Shown: one piece after another, positions 16,007-23,653 of the stretch | Position numbering within the stretch: the first letter of the stretch is position 1 | Layout: every line of letters begins with the position of its first letter | Assembly: GCA_022791495.1 (NCBI GenBank) | Contig: JAAVZE010000007.1 | Coordinates: 1 to 41,637 of the forward strand | Length of the DNA stretch: 41,637 bases | Direction of reading: 5' to 3' | Source of the DNA: Eubacterium sp. | GTDB taxonomy: Bacteria; Bacillota; Clostridia; Lachnospirales; Lachnospiraceae | The notes under the pieces: model-generated | Seen by the model: only the letters and a program-made list of their open reading frames with translations | The model's database searches: none | Told to the model about the DNA's origin: nothing | Program-made: the position numbers and the translations under genes

Positions 16007-16939
16007 TTAGTAAAAAAATCCAGATTTCTCTGCCACTTCGATCTCTCCCATCAAACCCGCTATCTCATCTGCCTCTGCCAAATGGTCTGAAAATGCGCTG
16101 GCACTGCCGGCTGCCACCGCCATCCGAAAAGCATAGGAAAAATCTCTGCTCTTTTGCCATCCCGCAAGAAAACCAGCTACCATAGAATCCCCGGCACCCA
16201 CACCATTGACAAGCTCCCCCTTCGGTGCCGGTGACTCATAGACGCTTCCATCCTCAGCCAAAAGAACAGCTCCATCTCCCGCCAGGGACACCAGTACATT
16301 TCTGGCACCTCTGCGCTGAAGTTTTCCGGCACACTCCAGAATATCATTCCTGGCTGTCAGCCTTTTGCCAAAGATCTGCCCCAGCTCATCCCGGTTTGGC
16401 TTGATCAGAAAAGGATGTGCCTCCAGGGCACCTGCCAATGCAGCCCCCGAGGCATCCACCACTACATCGATGTCCTTTCCCGCCAGCATGTCCATGATCT
16501 CCCTGTAGATATCATTAGAAAGGGAAACGGGAATACTGCCTGCCAGAACCAGCGTATCTCCCGCCAAAAGCCTGTCTAGTTTTTCTAAAAGCTGCTCCCA
16601 CTCCCCAGAACTGACTTTAGGTCCCATGCCGTTTATCTCTGTTCCCTCGTAATTCTTTAACTTGATATTGATCCGGCTGGTACCACTGGCAAGCTCAATA
16701 AAATCAACAGTACAATGCAGTGCTTCCAGCCGCCGCTGAATCTCTTCTCCCACAAACCCAGCCCGGAATCCATATGCCGTATTTTCCACTCCCAGCTTGT
16801 TCAGCACCAAAGAAACATTGATTCCCTTTCCTCCAGGCAGTACATATTCCTCTTGAACGCGGTTCGTGGCCCCCGTGGCAAAATCAGGAACAGTAACTAT
16901 GTAATCCAAAGAAGGATTCAGGGTAACAGTATAGATCAT
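16007..16939 (-). CDS. fruK: 1-phosphofructokinase (PfkB family)
   Basis: It phosphorylates fructose 1-phosphate to fructose 1,6-bisphosphate. The 310 residues show the family pattern: MIYTVTLNPSLDYIV at the N terminus, LPGGKGINVS (substrate loop), KPNRDEL, and VNGVGAGDSMVAGFLAG with the catalytic Asp near residue 250. The N terminus matches 1-phosphofructokinases more than tagatose-6-phosphate kinases, though those are close relatives. AGGAG lies 6 bases before the ATG. No fructose PTS permease or DeoR/FruR regulator is adjacent; instead it is third in a unit with a sugar-binding lipoprotein and an HD-GYP membrane protein, 20 bases after the latter. Confidence 0.88.
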   Translation of the reverse strand: MIYTVTLNPSLDYIVTVPDFATGATNRVQEEYVLPGGKGINVSLVLNKLGVENTAYGFRAGFVGEEIQRRLEALHCTVDFIELASGTSRINIKLKNYEGTEINGMGPKVSSGEWEQLLEKLDRLLAGDTLVLAGSIPVSLSNDIYREIMDMLAGKDIDVVVDASGAALAGALEAHPFLIKPNRDELGQIFGKRLTARNDILECAGKLQRRGARNVLVSLAGDGAVLLAEDGSVYESPAPKGELVNGVGAGDSMVAGFLAGWQKSRDFSYAFRMAVAAGSASAFSDHLAEADEIAGLMGEIEVAEKSGFFY

Positions 16940-16959
16940 GAGCTTCTCCTAAATGAATA

Positions 16960-18291
16960 TTAAAATCTAATCTCTTCTCCATTTTCATTCCGCAGATATG
17001 CCTCTACTCTAGGTCGGATCCTTATAAATGCCTCAGCTACAACAGGATCAAAATGACTGCCACTGGACTCCTGTATGATACTATATGCCTTCTCTACAGA
17101 CATAGCCTTCTTATAGCATCGCTTGGAGACCAGGGCATCGAACACATCTGCCACCGCCATAATCCTGGCACATAGCGGAATTTCCTCTCCTCTGAGCCCA
17201 TCCGGATACCCCGATCCATCCCATTTTTCATGATGGTATCTCGCTACCTGATGAGCCATATCCAGATAATCCCTGTCATCAATGGCCCCCATCGTAACAT
17301 CAATGATCTTTCCACCCTCGGATGCATGCATTTTCATCCGCTCAAATTCCTCGTCCGTCAGCTTTCCAGGTTTTTGAAGAATGGTATCCGATATTTTAAT
17401 CTTTCCAATGTCATGAAGCGGCGCTGCTTTCCACAAATTCTCCATGTAAACTGCGTTAATCACTTCTTTATAAGGAACTTCCTGAGAGAGCTCCTCTGCG
17501 ATCATCTCCGCATAGGCGCTGGTCCGTTTCACATGCTCCCCGGTCTCTCCATCCCGGCTCTCAATGAGATTGGCCATGCCAACAATGGTCTTGTACTGCA
17601 TATCCATGATCCGCTGATTGTTTTCATAACTCTCCATAAGCTGGCGGTTAACAATTTTTCTGCCGCTCCGGTAGACGATAACAAGGCAGTTTATAAGGAC
17701 TATCACAATGATACTGATCGCTCCATTGCGCCAGATTTTGATCTGAGTCAGTTCTTCCTCCATATCCCCCTTTGCCGCATCCACCACTTTTTTGGTACGC
17801 TCATAATACTTATTAAAGGCATCGTTTGCTTTCTCTAAATGTTCTTCCATCACCGTGCAGACATAATATTCCGCTGACTTAAAAGCACCGTCACGGCTAA
17901 ACTTTAACGCAATGTCGATCTGGGTATCAAAGCCGTTATAACTCTTTGTAACCTGCCGAAACAGATCTTTTTCCTCTGTATTGGTAAGTCTGGATTCAAA
18001 ACGCCGGAACAGATCACGGATCTCTTTGTCAAGTTCCTCAACCCGCTTTTCATAGATCTCATTCCTGCTCTCATCCGTATTTACAACATGACTTGCCACC
18101 TGTGCCTGGATTTGGTACATGCGCTGATTGATCTCCGATAATATCCTCCGGTTTTCAATATAACCGTCAATCAAGTTGTTATATCTATTGGTGATATCCT
18201 CCATATCCATTAGAACGACAAAAAAGCACCCAAAACTTATGATAGCCGCAATTATGACGGCAAAAAAGATACGTTTTGTAATCCCCCTCAC
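16960..18291 (-). CDS. Membrane four-helix-bundle sensor with HD-GYP domain
   Basis: The 443 residues start with a GTG at 18291 (AAGGAGG 10 bases upstream; no nearby ATG). A transmembrane helix at about 8-29 and another at about 186-207 bracket an extracytoplasmic helical domain of about 155 residues resembling the four-helix-bundle ligand domain of chemoreceptors. The cytoplasmic part has a short signalling helix and an HD-GYP domain (about 235-425) with LHDIGK, RYHHEKWDGSGYPDG and ADVFDALVSKRCYKK intact, so it should hydrolyse cyclic di-GMP. It lies between a binding-protein gene (60-base gap) and fruK (20-base gap). The binding protein is a natural candidate to dock on the sensor domain (inference). 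Confidence 0.9.
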   Translation of the reverse strand: MRGITKRIFFAVIIAAIISFGCFFVVLMDMEDITNRYNNLIDGYIENRRILSEINQRMYQIQAQVASHVVNTDESRNEIYEKRVEELDKEIRDLFRRFESRLTNTEEKDLFRQVTKSYNGFDTQIDIALKFSRDGAFKSAEYYVCTVMEEHLEKANDAFNKYYERTKKVVDAAKGDMEEELTQIKIWRNGAISIIVIVLINCLVIVYRSGRKIVNRQLMESYENNQRIMDMQYKTIVGMANLIESRDGETGEHVKRTSAYAEMIAEELSQEVPYKEVINAVYMENLWKAAPLHDIGKIKISDTILQKPGKLTDEEFERMKMHASEGGKIIDVTMGAIDDRDYLDMAHQVARYHHEKWDGSGYPDGLRGEEIPLCARIMAVADVFDALVSKRCYKKAMSVEKAYSIIQESSGSHFDPVVAEAFIRIRPRVEAYLRNENGEEIRF

Positions 18292-18350
18292 TCTACACGC
18301 ACCTCCTTACTTCCCTGGTTCACCGTCTAGTACAACGAATTTTCGTAATA

Positions 18351-19586
18351 CTAATTCTCTTTAGGCGGAGCCTCAGTCTCCTCCACAAGATCATCCAAAA
18401 CATCCTGGAGTGCCAGATTATCTTTATTTCCTGAAATCATGATCATACCAAATGCCGTAGAAGCATCCCAGAAATTTCCCCCTACATTTTGAACAATACT
18501 AAATTCTCTCTGTTCCAGAAGTGCCTTTAACGCCGGAGACTTCTGCACACTTTCTGACTGTGCTGCTTTGATATTTGCTGGCCCTTCACCGGTCACTTCA
18601 TAAAACCGTTTCTGATTCTGCTCATTCGTCAGCCAGATCGCCAGCTTCTGTGCCCACTCTGGTTGTTTCGTCGTCGCATTTACCCCCATAAGTTTATAAC
18701 CAGAAAAGCTTGCCATCTGTACCTGGTCTCCCTGAATCGTATAGGTGGGCAGCTTCGCCGCTGCATAGTGTTTTCCATAGGTTTTACTCACAACATCTAC
18801 ATTCCAGGTTCCGCTTACACCGGCAATGATCTCTCCCTTTTCTACTCCCTCTCTGAACTCATCGTTATTGCCGCTGAAAAATGCTTCGCTGGAAGAGATC
18901 CGAAGCATCGCCTCCGCCACATCTGTCCCCGCATACTTGCCGCTTTTTTTATTCCAGTTGCACTGATTTGTAACTCTGTCAGAATTCAGCTTCAGCTCAA
19001 ATCCCGCGCCGCCAAAGAAAGAATAAATATACCAGCCGCTGGACCAGTCCATATATATTTTTTTTCCGGCTTTCTCTGCCACTTCCAGTATCCGGTCAAA
19101 GCTCTTTATATCTTTTTCACTAAAATACTCACTGTTATAATACAAAAAATACCCATTGGACGCGGTCTTCGGACATGCATAGAGCTGTCTTTCACACATC
19201 GCACTCTGAACCGCCGGTGAATCCTCTCCACCGCTTTCCGAGATCACCTTATCCGTTCCAAAGGTAATCGGCAGAAGTGATTTATGGGAAACCAGCTCAT
19301 AGAGCTGATCATCCACAAAGGAAAAAACATCTGCACTTCCCTCTACATTTTTTAGATAATCTCCTTTAAAATCATTTTCATCTTCTACTCCAATATGTAT
19401 ATCGATCTCCGCCTGGTCTTTGTAATTTTCGCAAAATTCATCCGACATGGCTCTCAATAATTCCTGGTTCCCCTCCGGTCCCCATAATTTTAACGACACC
19501 TTTTCTTTCGGCTCTCCCTTATGACAAGAACATAGTATACCGCATGCTGCAACCATGCACAGCACAAACTTTACCCCTCTTCGCAT
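18351..19586 (-). CDS. Extracellular solute-binding lipoprotein (sugar-type)
   Basis: The 411-residue protein begins MRRGVKFVLCMVAACGILCSC, a lipoprotein signal with Cys21 as the lipidated residue. I chose the ATG at 19586 (GGGGGG-rich site 6 bases before) over an upstream start that would precede the signal peptide by 13 residues. The body has the family 1 binding-protein pattern: KVSLKLWGPEGNQELLRAMSDEF at the start of the mature protein, MDWSSGWYIYSFFGGAGFEL, and GVSGTWNVDVVSK before the C-terminal lobe. Such proteins bind oligosaccharides for ABC import, but no permease or ATPase gene is adjacent. It heads an operon with an HD-GYP sensor and 1-phosphofructokinase, so a sensing role is plausible. 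Confidence 0.88.
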   Translation of the reverse strand: MRRGVKFVLCMVAACGILCSCHKGEPKEKVSLKLWGPEGNQELLRAMSDEFCENYKDQAEIDIHIGVEDENDFKGDYLKNVEGSADVFSFVDDQLYELVSHKSLLPITFGTDKVISESGGEDSPAVQSAMCERQLYACPKTASNGYFLYYNSEYFSEKDIKSFDRILEVAEKAGKKIYMDWSSGWYIYSFFGGAGFELKLNSDRVTNQCNWNKKSGKYAGTDVAEAMLRISSSEAFFSGNNDEFREGVEKGEIIAGVSGTWNVDVVSKTYGKHYAAAKLPTYTIQGDQVQMASFSGYKLMGVNATTKQPEWAQKLAIWLTNEQNQKRFYEVTGEGPANIKAAQSESVQKSPALKALLEQREFSIVQNVGGNFWDASTAFGMIMISGNKDNLALQDVLDDLVEETEAPPKEN

Positions 19587-19659
19587 GTCATTTCCCCCCT
19601 TTAGTATTTCATCCATATAGATCAAAAAATCACTTGTAAAAAAACGAATCTCCTATTAT

Positions 19660-19689
19660 ATTATACTACAATACAACAGTTAAAAGCAA
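19660..19689 (-). promoter_or_regulatory. Promoter of the binding-protein/HD-GYP/fruK operon
   Basis: On the minus strand TTGCTT (19684-19689) is followed after 18 bases by TATAAT (19660-19665), giving a leader of about 65 bases. The remaining stretch up to the yajC stop holds only a weak 6-bp CACTGC/GCAGTG hairpin (19788-19820). Confidence 0.5.
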
Positions 19690-19869
19690 CACAATATGTA
19701 AATGTTTCTTAAAATTTGACAGCATTTTTGATACATTATTACCCAATTGCAAAGATCAAATCAACAAAAAAGAACTCCATATTCTGCCACTGCAAAAACG
19801 AAACCGTTACACCAGCAGTGAAAGATCATGAAGTCCTGTTTTGAATTGGTAATGATTTGGATAAGTTTT

Positions 19870-20139
19870 TTACTCTGCCTTTTCTACCTCTACAATTGCT
19901 TCCTTTTTCATCGGAATACGGCAGTTTTTGTTGCTCCCAAACTCAACGATCACAACATCGTCGGTCATGTCAATGACAACACCATAGAACCCGCTGGTGG
20001 TAAGAATGCTGTCACCAACTGCCACAGCGGATACCATCGCTTCGTGCTCCTTCTCTTTTTTTCTCTGCGGACGTATCATCAAGAAATAAAATACTGCGAT
20101 GATAACCACCCATACAAAAAGCATGTAATACGTCTCCAT
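19870..20139 (-). CDS. yajC: Preprotein translocase accessory subunit YajC
   Basis: The 89 residues have one N-terminal membrane helix (about 5-20) followed by the family signature FYFLMIRPQRKKEKEHEAM and a small beta domain (VGDSILTTSGFYGVVIDMTDD). YajC associates with SecDF/YidC at the membrane. AGGAGG lies 8 bases before the ATG. It sits 28 bases after tgt, a conserved tgt-yajC order in many bacteria; secDF is not in the window. Confidence 0.95.
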   Translation of the reverse strand: METYYMLFVWVVIIAVFYFLMIRPQRKKEKEHEAMVSAVAVGDSILTTSGFYGVVIDMTDDVVIVEFGSNKNCRIPMKKEAIVEVEKAE

Positions 20140-20167
20140 TTTTGTACCTCCTGAATAATGCTCAGAT

Positions 20168-21307
20168 TTAATATCCTTCGGATCTCATTAAATCTATCTT
20201 TTTCTTCTTATATTCTGCAAAACGGCTATTCTCTATCGCTTCGCGAACCTCATTCATCATTGTATTATAAAAATACAGATTATGCAAGACTAATAATCGA
20301 AGTCCCAGCATTTCTTTTGCCTTCAGAAGATGCCGGATGTAGCTTCTGGAATAATGGCGGCACGCCGGACACTGGCACCCTTCTTCGACAGGGCGCTCAT
20401 CCAGTTCAAACCTCTTATTCATGAGATTCATTTTTCCCAGATTGGTATAAGCATGACCGTGCCGGCCATTTCTTGCAGGGTACACGCAGTCAAAGAAATC
20501 CACACCTCTTTCCACGCCCTCCAGTATATTTTCCGGCGTCCCCACTCCCATCAGATACACCGGCTTATCCTGGGGAAGCGCAGGCACAACCTCATCCAAT
20601 ATGCGGTACATCTCCTCATGGCTTTCTCCCACTGCCAGACCGCCTACTGCATAACCGTCCAGATCCAACTCTCCAATCTGCTGGGCATGCCGGATACGGA
20701 TGTCCTCAAATGTCCCGCCCTGATTGATACCAAAGAGCAGCTGCTCTTTGTTCAGTGTGTTCTCTCTGGCATTCAACCGCTCCATCTCTTTTTTACAGCG
20801 TTCCAGCCACCTGGAAGTCCTCGCCACAGAAGCCTCCATATAATCTCTGGTCGCAGGATGGGGCGGACATTCATCAAATGCCATGGCAATGGTGGACGCA
20901 AGATTGGACTGGATCTGCATGCTTTCCTCCGGTCCCATAAATATCTTTCTTCCATCAATATGGGAATTAAAATAAACCCCCTCTTCTTTGATCTTTCGCA
21001 GCCCCGCCAGGGAAAACACCTGAAAACCACCAGAGTCCGTCAGAATCGGTCGATCCCAGTTCATAAACCGGTGAAGTCCTCCCATTTTCTTCACCACATC
21101 ATCTCCTGGTCTCACATGAAGATGATAGGTGTTGGACAGCTCCACCTGGGTGCCGATCTCCTTTAGATCCACTGTGGACACTGCCCCTTTGATAGCAGCC
21201 GCCGTCCCCACATTCATAAATACCGGCGTCAGGATATCACCGTGGGGCGTTTTCATCACTCCACTACGCGCCTTCCCTTCCTGAGCCTTAACTGTAAATC
21301 CCTTCAT
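20168..21307 (-). CDS. tgt: tRNA-guanine transglycosylase
   Basis: It exchanges guanine 34 of GUN-anticodon tRNAs for preQ1 in queuosine synthesis. The 379 residues show TPVFMNVGTAAAIKG, the nucleophile region LTDSGGFQVFSL, VYLMGVGTPENI, DCVYPARNGRHGHA, and the zinc site CQCPACRHYSRSYIRHL. I place the start at 21307 because its ATG overlaps the stop of the preceding small gene as ATGA and the protein then begins MKGFTVKAQ; the longer ORF adds 28 residues unlike the family. It is fourth in the yigZ-rarA-orf-tgt-yajC unit. Confidence 0.95.
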   Translation of the reverse strand: MKGFTVKAQEGKARSGVMKTPHGDILTPVFMNVGTAAAIKGAVSTVDLKEIGTQVELSNTYHLHVRPGDDVVKKMGGLHRFMNWDRPILTDSGGFQVFSLAGLRKIKEEGVYFNSHIDGRKIFMGPEESMQIQSNLASTIAMAFDECPPHPATRDYMEASVARTSRWLERCKKEMERLNARENTLNKEQLLFGINQGGTFEDIRIRHAQQIGELDLDGYAVGGLAVGESHEEMYRILDEVVPALPQDKPVYLMGVGTPENILEGVERGVDFFDCVYPARNGRHGHAYTNLGKMNLMNKRFELDERPVEEGCQCPACRHYSRSYIRHLLKAKEMLGLRLLVLHNLYFYNTMMNEVREAIENSRFAEYKKKKIDLMRSEGY

Positions 21308-21552
21308 TTGTCTCTCTTTCCTCCCAAAAGTTTCGCAAACCGTATATATAACCACAGCATAATGGGGATCAAGATCGATGCCCCAAGACATGCTTTGAAC
21401 AATCCCCCGGATGTGGGCGACGTCGTCAGCGCTGCAATCAGTGTAACAATATAGAGCAGCACCAGAAGTACCACACCTGCAATGGCAATGATACGGACTC
21501 CTCTGGGATACGAGCTATTCGGTGCTTCCTGTTCTTTTTTCTTTTCATTCAT
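21304..21552 (-). CDS. Small two-helix membrane protein
   Basis: The 82-residue protein has a charged N terminus (MNEKKKEQEAP) and two hydrophobic helices (about 21-43 and 52-72), with a short Ser/Thr/Gly loop between and a basic end (LLGGKRDK). I do not recognise a family. Its start overlaps the rarA stop by 8 bases and its stop overlaps the tgt start as ATGA, so it is clearly translated with its neighbours. The topology predicts both ends in the cytoplasm. Confidence 0.75.
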   Translation of the reverse strand: MNEKKKEQEAPNSSYPRGVRIIAIAGVVLLVLLYIVTLIAALTTSPTSGGLFKACLGASILIPIMLWLYIRFAKLLGGKRDK

Positions 21553-22885
21553 GTTCCAGTGCTTCCTTTCCGCCTTTTATATTCGCTAAATGCTGTTTTA
21601 ACCTTTTTTCATACCCCTGATCAGACAGCGTATAAAACTTCTCGTCTTTTGCCTCATCCGGCAGATACTGCTGGGCCACATAATGATTCTCGTAGCTGTG
21701 GGCATATTTGTAACCGATCCCATGTCCCAGCTTTGCCGCTCCCTTGTAATGGGAATCCTGAAGATAGGACGGAATGCGGTAATTAGGATGGGAGGCTACA
21801 TATTCCATCGCGGCATCGATGGCCATAATCGCTGAATTGCTCTTCGGGGCACACGCCACATAAGCTGCCGCCTGGGCCAGCACGATCCGCGCTTCCGGCA
21901 TTCCCAGCCTCTCCACCGCCTGGGCTGCCTGTGTCGCCACTACCAGCGCCTGGGGATCGGCATTGGATACATCTTCCGAAGCACAGATCATAATCCTCCG
22001 GGCGATGAATCGGATATCCTCGCCGGCATAGAGCATTCGCGCCAGATAATACACCGCCGCATCCGGATCTGATCCCCGCATGCTCTTGATAAATGCCGAG
22101 ATGGTATCATAGTGGTTATCTCCGGTCTTGTCATACCGCAGTGTCCGCTTCTGTATGCACTCTTCTGCCACCTCCATAGTAATATGAATCTTTCCGTCAC
22201 TACTTCGCTCCGTGGTCAACACGCCAAGCTCTATGGCATTCAGCGCGGTTCTGGCATCGCCTCCGCTGATATCGGCAAGAAACCCCAGTGCATCCTTGTT
22301 AATCTCTGCCTGATAACTTCCCAGCCCCCGTTCTTTGTCTTCCAGCGCCCGGCAGATCAGATCCCGGATATTTTCCTCCGATAGTGGATGAAGTTCAAAA
22401 ATGATCGAGCGGGAAATCAGTGCCCCATTAACCTCAAAATATGGATTTTCCGTTGTGGCACCGATAAGGACCACCGTCCCGTCCTCTACGAAGGGTAGCA
22501 GATAGTCCTGCTGCCCCTTATTAAATCGATGGATCTCATCAATAAACAAAATGGTTTTTCTGGCATACATACCGACATTTTCCTTTGCCTTCCGAATCAC
22601 CTCTTCCATGTCCTTCTTTCCGGCTGAGGTGGCGTTGATCTGAAGAAATTCAGCCTTTGTGGTCCCCGCGATCACCTTGGCCAGCGTCGTCTTTCCTGTC
22701 CCTGGCGGCCCGAACAAAAGGATAGAACTGAGTTTATCCGCCTGGATCGCCCGGTAAAGCAGCTTGTCCTTCCCGATGATATGCTCCTGTCCAACCACCT
22801 CGTCCAGTGTTCTGGGGCGAAGTCTGGAGGCAAGGGGGGATTCCTTTTCTTTATTTTTTTCATTCATGTATTCCAGTAGATCCAT
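21545..22885 (-). CDS. rarA: Replication-associated recombination protein A (AAA+ ATPase)
   Basis: This 446-residue clamp-loader-like AAA+ protein acts at stalled replication forks. It has the Walker A motif LLFGPPGTGKTTLAK (about residue 57), Walker B TILFIDEIHRFNKGQQD, sensor 1 LIGATTENP, and the MgsA/RarA C-terminal tetramerisation region (RGSDPDAAVYYLARML, YKYAHSYENHYV). GGGAGG lies 7 bases before the ATG; the first 22 bases overlap the end of yigZ. Confidence 0.95.
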   Translation of the reverse strand: MDLLEYMNEKNKEKESPLASRLRPRTLDEVVGQEHIIGKDKLLYRAIQADKLSSILLFGPPGTGKTTLAKVIAGTTKAEFLQINATSAGKKDMEEVIRKAKENVGMYARKTILFIDEIHRFNKGQQDYLLPFVEDGTVVLIGATTENPYFEVNGALISRSIIFELHPLSEENIRDLICRALEDKERGLGSYQAEINKDALGFLADISGGDARTALNAIELGVLTTERSSDGKIHITMEVAEECIQKRTLRYDKTGDNHYDTISAFIKSMRGSDPDAAVYYLARMLYAGEDIRFIARRIMICASEDVSNADPQALVVATQAAQAVERLGMPEARIVLAQAAAYVACAPKSNSAIMAIDAAMEYVASHPNYRIPSYLQDSHYKGAAKLGHGIGYKYAHSYENHYVAQQYLPDEAKDEKFYTLSDQGYEKRLKQHLANIKGGKEALEHE

Positions 22886-23496
22886 GTCTCTTCCTCCCTG
22901 TCTATCCCTGTTCTGCCGCCAGTCTTTTCCGTCACTTCCCGCTCCAGCTGGTCTACTTTCTGCGCGGGAACCAGATAGGTGAGCTCCACCTTTTCCCCAT
23001 ATACCGCATTTTTCTCCGGAAGCTCAAGCCCCGCTGCAATGTGCTGGATCTTTCCCAGCCCATTATAATCTGTCATAAAATGCACTACACAGCCACGGAT
23101 CTTTTCCTGGATCACGCAGTTTTCCAGTCCGGCTTTCACAGCCGCCGAATATGCCCGCACCAGTCCGCCAGTGCCCAGCAGTGTTCCCCCGAAATACCGG
23201 GTCACCACCACAAGGACATTGTGCAGCCCCAGTCCCATCAGAACATCCATCATCGGCCTCCCTGCCGTTCCAGAGGGTTCCCCGTCATCACTGCAGCGTT
23301 CCGTCTCATTCTTTTCCCCCACCACATAGGCAAAGCAGTTATGTCTTGCATCATAATATTTTTTTCGCACCTGAGAAAGATAAGCCAACGCCTCCTCCTC
23401 TGTCTGTATGGGAAAAACACTGGCGATAAAACGGGATTTTTTCTCTACCACCTCACCAGTGCCCCCCTCAGTCACAATTTTCAGGGATCCTTCCAT
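22864..23496 (-). CDS. yigZ: YigZ/IMPACT family protein
   Basis: The 210 residues match the YigZ (YvyE) family of the IMPACT fold: KKSRFIASVFPIQTEEEA, ARHNCFAYVVGE, DDGEPSGTAGRPMMDVL, and VVVTRYFGGTLLGTGGLVRAYS. Family members have a ribosomal S5-fold N-terminal domain and may regulate translation; the biochemical role is not settled. A GGGGAAAGGA site precedes the ATG. It heads the minus-strand housekeeping unit and overlaps rarA by 22 bases. Confidence 0.93.
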   Translation of the reverse strand: MEGSLKIVTEGGTGEVVEKKSRFIASVFPIQTEEEALAYLSQVRKKYYDARHNCFAYVVGEKNETERCSDDGEPSGTAGRPMMDVLMGLGLHNVLVVVTRYFGGTLLGTGGLVRAYSAAVKAGLENCVIQEKIRGCVVHFMTDYNGLGKIQHIAAGLELPEKNAVYGEKVELTYLVPAQKVDQLEREVTEKTGGRTGIDREEETWIYWNT

Positions 23497-23537
23497 ATCG
23501 CACCTGTCCTTTCCCCTAAAAAATTATCAATATCACT

Positions 23538-23566
23538 AGTTTACTAATTTTTCTTTTCCTTTGCAA
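23538..23566 (-). promoter_or_regulatory. Promoter of the yigZ-yajC operon
   Basis: On the minus strand TTGCAA (23561-23566), a 17-base spacer and TAAACT (23538-23543) precede yigZ by about 45 bases. The site overlaps the divergent promoter region of the penicillin-binding protein gene. Confidence 0.4.
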
Positions 23567-23576
23567 GAGTTTTTGG

Positions 23577-23582
23577 TATACT
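23577..23582 (+). promoter_or_regulatory. Extended -10 promoter of the penicillin-binding protein gene
   Basis: TATACT preceded by TGG forms an extended -10 element on the plus strand; the -35 region (TTTTCC) is weak. The leader would be about 65 bases to the start at 23654. Confidence 0.4.
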
Positions 23583-23653
23583 ATCCTTAGAACATGTCAA
23601 TTATCCCAGTCCAATGTTTTGGCTGGATCTCTATAGAAAGGTTTGATCATCTT

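Noticed and set aside
20330-21166. 278-codon plus-strand ORF opposite tgt
   Set aside because: Shadow of tgt, without start signals or domains.
21308-21391. Extended N terminus of tgt
   Set aside because: The added 28 residues do not fit the family, and the ATGA overlap at 21304-21307 marks the true start.
22807-23547. 246-codon plus-strand ORF opposite yigZ
   Set aside because: Shadow of yigZ and rarA; it also spans their divergent promoter region.
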